64,000 nucleotides of DNA from Cenococcum geophilum 1.58. Its lineage: Eukaryota; Ascomycota; Dothideomycetes; Gloniales; Gloniaceae. Position 1 is the first letter of the stretch, and every line of letters starts with the position of its first letter. Where the stretch lies: positions 2,046,001 to 2,110,000 of the forward strand of contig KV748196.1 in NCBI GenBank assembly GCA_001692895.1. Direction: 5' to 3'. Under the pieces are notes generated by a model that was not told where the DNA came from, ran no database searches, and was given only the letters and a program-made list of their open reading frames with translations. The translations under genes were made by a program, and so were the position numbers. Below are positions 58,201 through 64,000 of the stretch, piece by piece.

Positions 58201-59682
58201 TAGGCCCGGTATCCGGGTCGTAGTCTGGTATCCGGGTCGCAGTCCGCTGCGGAACATGCAGAAACCCGTTACGTGACTTGGTCACGAGCAGGGTCCAATG
58301 ACACAGCAGGAAAGAAAATAAAAATAGAAAAAAATAGAAAATTAAAAAAATGGCGGAGTGGCACAGGGTTGGGTTCTACGTATACATCATATGACAGGGT
58401 GAGGTTGGCGAACGATCCGCCGGAGCACGGATTTGGGCAGACATGGCGACGGTAGAAATGGGAAATCAGTCGCTTACGAGGAACAGTTGTAGAGCAGATC
58501 GGCACCAAGCAAACGAGTTAAGCACGTTTTGAGTAGCGCCCACGCACAAGAGTTTAAGCCCCTCGACTACGGAGATTAATTTGGCCGGTCTTGATTCGCT
58601 TGAGGCCGGAAATCGCCCTAGTATGCCGTCATGCTTAGAACCATCAAAACTTGGCACTTAGGCACTTTTCGAAGTCCGAGACCCAACGGCGATCTTCGTG
58701 CTAGCCAGATCTCAACCCAAAATTCACTCCCACTCCGCGCATTAGTCTGCCTTTATTGGCTGCGACTCTCATGAACCCGATCCCCATCCTCTGGAATCAG
58801 ATTTTATTTTCCCTAACGCCCGTCGATCACTTCCCGTTGTAGTGTACACTCAAGACTAAAATCCGTCGGCATGGAAGATACTAGATGGCTCGTATTATGA
58901 TCAATCACGTGCCACATCATCAGGATAGCTCAGATCCGTATGCAATTAACCACATTAATCAAATAAAACTTATTACATACTCTGGGGTACGTAAACCACG
59001 ATCCTTAATTAGATTACTACCTTTTCTAGACTTCTATAGCTTCTGCTGTTGTATTATTAAGGCATTACAGAACAGATTTATTAGTCTCTCGCCTACCACC
59101 TCAGGGATTCTGAGTAATCCTATTGGTGGCAGAAGAGTCTTGGCCCAAGTGCACAATCGACACAAGGCTAACTACGCGCTAGCGCCAAAGGGTCTCTGGC
59201 TTCTGTCTCGACCTTTAAAAATAGGACCTCTCCATTTTAGCCGTCACAACAACGCCCAAAACCCCTTTTTCATGCATTTTCATCAATTAAACAGAGTCTG
59301 CTGTCTATTGTCTGCTATCTGCTGCCTGCTGCCTGCCAAGGATTCCCTGGCAAATTTGAAATGGATGCAAGGAAAGCACCGATCCACTAGTGCCTCTGCA
59401 TACTACAAGTTGGTATTTGCGTTCTAACCTACATGCCATCCTGACTCTTGTGATGCCCGAGCGTTGGTTTCAGTTCCAAGGAGCTTTGATCGGACTGCAA
59501 CTCCAGAATCGGGATCTTCCGATTTGAAAATTGATAGAGTCTGTGTTTATGAAACACCAACAAAGGGTGACATGTTACTAGGTTGCAGACTGTGCTCTCG
59601 AGCTCTAAATCCAAGCTCACCGCTTGTTGTGAAGTCAACCCGCCTACCAACCCCATTCTGCGTCAATATCACCACAGCCTGA

Positions 59683-59802
59683 TTGTTAGAGTGTTGTCTA
59701 GCGTAGTTGTTAGACTATTACCCGGCCCGATTGTTACCCGGTCCGGTTGTTAGAGTATTACCTGGCCTGGTCATTCGAGTATTCGCTAGCCAGGTCGAAC
59801 GG
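59683..59802. repeat. Degenerate 24-bp tandem repeat, about 5 units
   Basis: Units begin TTGTTAGA, TTGTTACC or TCATTCGA and continue with TATTACCCGGCCCGA-like sequence. Unit lengths are 24, 24, 16, 24 and 24. Confidence 0.65.
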
Positions 59803-60034
59803 CAAAGAACTCCTCATCCTCGCAGCTTGTATTTTCGGTGAGACCTCCTAGACGATACCAACAACCCAGCATGTACAACGGACCTCAACGGAGACATTCG
59901 AGACCGCAGACCAAAAAAAGAAAAAGTCAGCTATCGTAACGCAAGAACTAGTGAACAAAAAGCATTTGAGCTAACCTACGCATGCAAACCCCCCCTTCCA
60001 AAGGAGACTTCTCAGCCGTCAGCACTCACGCATC

Positions 60035-61246
60035 TCAAAGTTTCGAGCCCTCCAGCCGCCACGGGTGGACGCGAGACCACGCTTCCTGGTGCTTTGATGT
60101 CGTGGCAAGGGTGGCGCTGATGCTGCTGGTGCTGCTGGTGCTACCGTCGTCGTCAGCCAGTGGGTAGACCCGCGTCGGGGTCGCGCGGAAGGCATGCACG
60201 ATGTAAGCGTCACGCATGCGCGATCCCAGGACTAAAAGAACTTATTCTTGCGCACGGCGGTCGCGGCGGCGTCGAGGTTGGGCCAGAGGTTCGGTCGGAG
60301 GGTCGAGGGGAGGGCGGCGTTGGGGCTGGGCTGCGAGTCGGTTTGGATGACGGGTTCGCAGAGGACGAGGGTTGAGAGGGGGCGGGGGTGGAGGAGAGAG
60401 TGGTGTGAGCGGTGGTGGTGATGGTGCTTGAGGAGCTGGAGCCAGCGGGACTGAAGTTCCTATGGCTCTAGGCTTTCTCTTGAGGTGGGAAAGTGGGCTG
60501 GCAGAACTCAAGATAATTGCAGCGCGGCTCTATGCTCTGGAAGCGGCTGAGGAGCGTGTTTTGATTGAGCGTAGCTCCACGAGCAGCATACGAGACCGCC
60601 GAAAGGGACGGGAGGCCATCGGAATGAGGAGAAAATGGGACGTGAGCAAAGAAAAGGATCAACACACAATTGAGCAAAGCCCATCCTATGTGTCACGCCG
60701 ATGATTGGCCTAGGCATCTGATGGCGAAAGTGGTTTACCATGTGTAAAAGGCCGCGAGAGTGGTCGAAGCATGACGCTAATCGCAGCCAGTTCGAGCAGC
60801 TTCACTCCCCGTGGAGCCTCAGCATAGCAGAGGGGGGGATCCGATGTCTAGTTGGACGCCACCAACCACGCCGAATCGTATCGTAGGATTAACTCTATAG
60901 ACAGGCTACTTGAACTATACTCACGGTCATCCCCAAGCAGGTGCTCATTCGCCACTCCGCTGGCGCCCTGATGCGCCATGTCCGCAACCTAGCTCCTTAT
61001 CTTCTACTCTCTGCCGCCAGTGCTATTGCTTTTCTGCGCAGTTTCCATCAAGCCATCCCAAAGCGGTTCGTACGTCCCCTAGAGCAATCCATTCGCATGG
61101 CCCACGATAATGGTCACCGCTTCTTCATCGTGGGGTACCAGTTCGTGGGGAATGCATTGCTGATGTCGGGCTTCCCGGTGGAGACGGGTCGCGTTAGGAT
61201 ACTCGCGAATGTGTTGGCCGTAGATAGTATGCTCTTAGACACGAAA
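60035..61246 (-). pseudogene. Alpha/beta-hydrolase (LPX1-like) with many stops
   Basis: On the minus strand, segments of one fungal alpha/beta-hydrolase family appear in the right order: EHTIYGQHIREYPNATR, VTIIVGHANG, GTYEPLWDGLMETAQ, VADMAHQGASG, NHFRHQMPRPIIGVTHRMG, LHPRPLSTLVLCEPVIQ, LRPNLWPNLDAAATAVRKNK, FRATPTRVYP and KHQEAWSR. One frame from 61246 holds four stops (61235-61237, 61079-61081, 61004-61006, 60989-60991). Later there are frame changes, a TAG at 60232-60234, and a one-base loss just after it. The nucleophile elbow expected as GHSMG reads THRMG, so the catalytic Ser is gone too. The clearest of the plus-strand frames here (60941-61258) is its antisense shadow. The C-terminal end of the family is missing. 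Confidence 0.8.
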
Positions 61247-61258
61247 CTTCGCTGCTGA

Positions 61259-63170
61259 CATTGGGAATAAATAGACTAGGGGGGTGGTTACTACAACGTG
61301 AGTGGTTCTGCAGGCCGATTGCACCAAAACCGACGCTGTCGAGTTGACTCGAAAATGGACGCGCATGCAGAGCGAATTGTCTTTTTCCAAACGACTGGAG
61401 TAGAACGCAAATGCAGTAAATTTAGAAGTTAGGAGGAAGTTCTACTTCCGTGGAGAAGTTGTCAAGGGTTGAGGTTCACGATTGCAGCTTGCATGACGAG
61501 CTAAAGGCGGTGACCAATCATCTGGCCATTGACCTGACGCATCGCCTCGGACTCTCCCGCCACACTCGCAAAATGAAGTCAAGTTCAGGGCGCGCCACTG
61601 ATAATGGTGGTGAAAGCTCGCACAGCCGTACCTTAGAAAACTTAGACGCAGCAGCATCTATCGGACATGGCCGACGTCAATCTTGCACTCGGCCCTGACG
61701 TCACTGGATCTAAGGTTCCCCCTCTCCCAATCTCAGCCGGGCAAAATTTCCCTAGCGCCAGATCTGCATCCCACCCGAACACGAACCCGCATCTGCATGT
61801 TGAGATCTGCATATCCAGCTGCAGCTGTCCAGGGTCCAATAACGGCGCTCGCGGCCCCTCTAGGAAGGGCAGAAGCCCTGCGCACCTCGCACCTTGCACC
61901 TTGCACCTTGCCCCCCCTTCCTTCCTTCCCCCCGGAAAAATAAAACAGGCCACAATCAAAAAGAGCAGGTTTTCCCTGCATGCCTCGAACAAGGCGCCTC
62001 ATAATGATTTCTGTATGCCGTCATTGGCCGTGCTGCTCGCAAGCCGATTACGTGCCACCGAGCACTGCAGAGTGCCGGAGAAAAGGCAGGGAGGCGTGGA
62101 AAACGCCGACGAGCGGTAGGCGTGGCTTGCCGTGTGGCGAAAAAAAAAGCAAAAGGCAGTTTCGCGGATCGTGTTCCGAGCCGCTGGGTTGTGATGCGCA
62201 GCGAGGGGTAGGAAGGCAAGAAAAATAAAATACCGAGAACGATGGCGGAGCTGAAAGGCATGCTGCTGCAGAGGATTGGATCGCTGCTGGTAATTGCGAT
62301 TAGCATGCGGGATTGACAGCTGTGCGCGAGATGCTGTTGCTGCTCAGGGGAAATCTTGCAGGCCTAGGGCACTGTGACCGTGGCGACGTGCATCGAGCGA
62401 TGCAATGGGTCTGGGTCCCGTGATCAGTCCGAAAGCTGCTTCATGTTTATCGAAGGTTTAGGGAATGGTTTCGCAGAGCACAGGTGCGTGAATGGAAGAG
62501 CTTGTTGTCGTGTCAAGAAGATGCTTCTTTTCAGATTTCTCCGGGACTGATCAACCTTCTCTCAGCTTGGTGGTGTTTGTCGTGGGATTCTTCAGTAGGA
62601 TATGAGCTACGAGGTGATACCTTTTTGGGCTTGCTTTGAAACCGTGTGGATGTAGCTCCTTCGCAATGTCACACACAATGCCACACGCAAGGTTTTATTT
62701 TTTGAATGTTTCTCATAACTCTAAAGCCTCTAAACCAATTTATAAAAGTTGCGATGGTTTGTCTTGCAGATATCAGATGATCAGATAGATGGCAAGAAGC
62801 TTGTAAACATCGAAATATTTGAACTAATAGCGAAAAGACAGTAAATTGTTTAATTATTCTTTAATTGGAGCTTGGTTTCATCCTCACAACCCACCAATTT
62901 CAAAAGCAGGCCCTTGCAGCCTGTTTGATAAAGTAGTACCACGGGATTCATCCCTCAAAACTTTGATGTTGAATCGTCTCTGACCCTGTGTGGTAGATTG
63001 TTCGCAGTCCAGCGAGCTAACATAATGTTTCTCTATATGGCTTTTAGAAAAGAGCCAACAGCATAGGAAACGCTGGCTAGCGAGCCAGTTACCCCTCAGG
63101 CCATGTGTACTCCTTCGAAATATGACACTGATTTGCCGCAGTGCTATTGAGAGAAAAAGAGCCATGTCTA
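61259..63170. other. No supported gene
   Basis: It contains CACCTTG-type tandem words near 61880-61915 and short frames only. A 93-codon frame on the minus strand (63165-62884) ends beside MITE copy D and has no recognisable motif. Confidence 0.4.
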
Positions 63171-63310
63171 TCCCTTACCCGTCAAAATGGGTCGTACGGT
63201 TTATCGATAAGGGCTAGCCAACTGGATCAATTAGATCAAGGCCCCGCGCCGAACAACGCGTAATGTTCGTGCACGGACCTTACTCAATGCAGTCCTGACG
63301 AGTTAAGGGA
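63171..63310. mobile_element. TA-flanked MITE, copy D
   Basis: 140 bp. Starts TCCCTTACCCGTCAAAA and ends GACGAGTTAAGGGA, with TA on both sides (63169-63170 and 63311-63312). The interior TTTATCGATAAGGGCTAGCCA matches copy B. Confidence 0.8.
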
Positions 63311-64000
63311 TACAGGACGATGAACTGAACCCAGCGAGACCTGGGTTGGAGCTAAGGTGGAGTACCCTAGTTGGATGTATTTGCTATGGAGCGCGAACAG
63401 AGAATGAACGAACGTGGCTCTCCGTAAGACTCTCTTTCAATCCGGACGCATCTGTTGCGTCATTGGAGCAATTAGTAGATTTGAGTGATATGAAATGTCG
63501 AACAAGGCGCAGGAGACAAAGATACGACTATTAGTATTTCGATAAGGTATAGGGGATCTCTTCTCGTTGCGTTTATCTAACCTCTATCATCACAACGCTA
63601 TTGAAGAACAAAAGAACGGATGGGTATCAAGAATATCATGCATAAATCCTAAGTCAATGGACTTCTCTGGAAAACTGAACTCCCCGTCCGCATTGGTGGT
63701 GAAACTTCAGTGGAGGCGTAGCTGTTTACCCGGCGAGGAGGTTCGTATTGTCCCGATGATGTGGACCTCCGCATCACCGTTGATGAATGTCTAGCCGTGG
63801 CGTTTTTGAAATTTTCAATAAGATTATAAAACTCAAGGCGATCTATGAAGAATTAGCACAACATATAAGAGCATAATGTTCACGTCGACATACATCTTCC
63901 ATCTTCAAAGGTAAGGGTAATTTCCGATTGTTCCTCATTTTGGGTCGGACGATGTCGTGTGGCTCTTGGTTCATGTCCTGGGTCTTCTGGAACTGTGGCT
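63311..64000. other. No gene seen at the window edge
   Basis: Short frames without motifs. A gene starting beyond 64000 could have its promoter here. Confidence 0.35.

Larger units (their letters stand above)
53427..60034. other. Long gene-poor stretch upstream of the homeobox gene
   Basis: About 6.6 kb. I could not support any gene on either strand. It contains several short tandem repeats (GCTGCTAA words near 54030-54060; the 9-mer array at 55233; CTACGCAGAC words near 55775-55810; CTGCTGTCTATTG-type runs near 59300; the 24-bp array at 59683). Proline- and alanine-rich frames at 54200-54890 and 56280-56890 look like effects of GC content. A short frame at 57601-57776 (LDRIAFRGLLDATTADFAIV) has coding-like codon use but no recognised relative. 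The first 1-2 kb is the probable homeobox promoter. Confidence 0.4.

Noticed and set aside
58885-59427. 180-codon plus-strand frame
   Set aside because: No motif, odd composition, and it runs into a CTGCTGTCTATTG-type microsatellite; length is possible by chance in this low-stop context.
60844-61258. Apparent two-exon plus-strand gene (ATG 60844, 58-bp intron, 118 residues) with good codon use
   Set aside because: The opposite strand shows ordered segments of an alpha/beta-hydrolase in a single frame over the same bases. The plus-strand frame is best explained as antisense to that pseudogene.
1-64000. tRNA, 5S rRNA or CRISPR-like arrays
   Set aside because: No A-box/B-box pair in tRNA spacing was found by eye, and the tandem arrays have no uniform repeat-spacer structure. 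A covariance-model scan was not possible.

Overview
The window comes from a filamentous ascomycete (Pezizomycotina). Protein genes carry short GT-AG introns (mostly 47-126 bp) with CTAAC/CTGAC-like branch sites. The families are fungal: an Argonaute with a DEDD slicer site, a ZNFX1-like helicase fused to CbxX-type AAA+ domains, Pfa5, Pet191, an FRM2/HBN1-type nitroreductase, a TALE homeobox factor and a HET-domain relic. Repeats carry the TpA-rich footprint of repeat-induced point mutation (RIP). I cannot name the genus.

Layout. 1-4066 is a gene-free AT-rich block bounded by a long imperfect inverted repeat and ending at a 25-base gap. 4092-5600 is RIP-mutated repeat DNA with a complete 1.2-kb terminal-repeat element (two LTRs, GATAT target duplication). 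5776-6876 is an MFS transporter that has lost its N-terminus. 7979-20847 is the most interesting gene block: Argonaute (+) and a 2,331-residue helicase/AAA+ protein (-) face each other tail to tail, with three transposable elements nested inside one another between them. 20848-25620 holds a Fot1/pogo relic, a nitroreductase gene and a HET-domain pseudogene. 26021-31639 holds a large disordered protein and a BTB protein. 31849-33612 is a broken MFS gene. 36292-37842 is pfa5. 39753-45250 is a tandem triplication carrying a small cysteine-rich putative zinc-binding protein family (two intact copies, one truncated). 45892-49083 holds pet191 and a divergent steryl-ester/acylglycerol lipase. 51767-53426 is a TALE homeobox gene followed by a long gene-poor stretch. 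60035-61246 is a heavily mutated alpha/beta-hydrolase pseudogene. Four copies of one small TA-flanked MITE family (100-141 bp) are scattered through the second two thirds.

Functional picture. The Argonaute slicer and the ZNFX1-like helicase belong to families that act in RNA silencing elsewhere, and they sit as convergent neighbours among transposons that carry RIP scars. This suggests, but does not prove, a genome-defence island. The other intact genes are housekeeping or regulatory: mitochondrial COX assembly, palmitoylation, lipid hydrolysis, redox and development. The number of broken accessory genes (two MFS, one HET, one hydrolase, one Fot1 fragment) marks the window as a decaying accessory region between conserved genes. 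All gene models, splice sites and counts were derived by reading the sequence by eye; no search was run.
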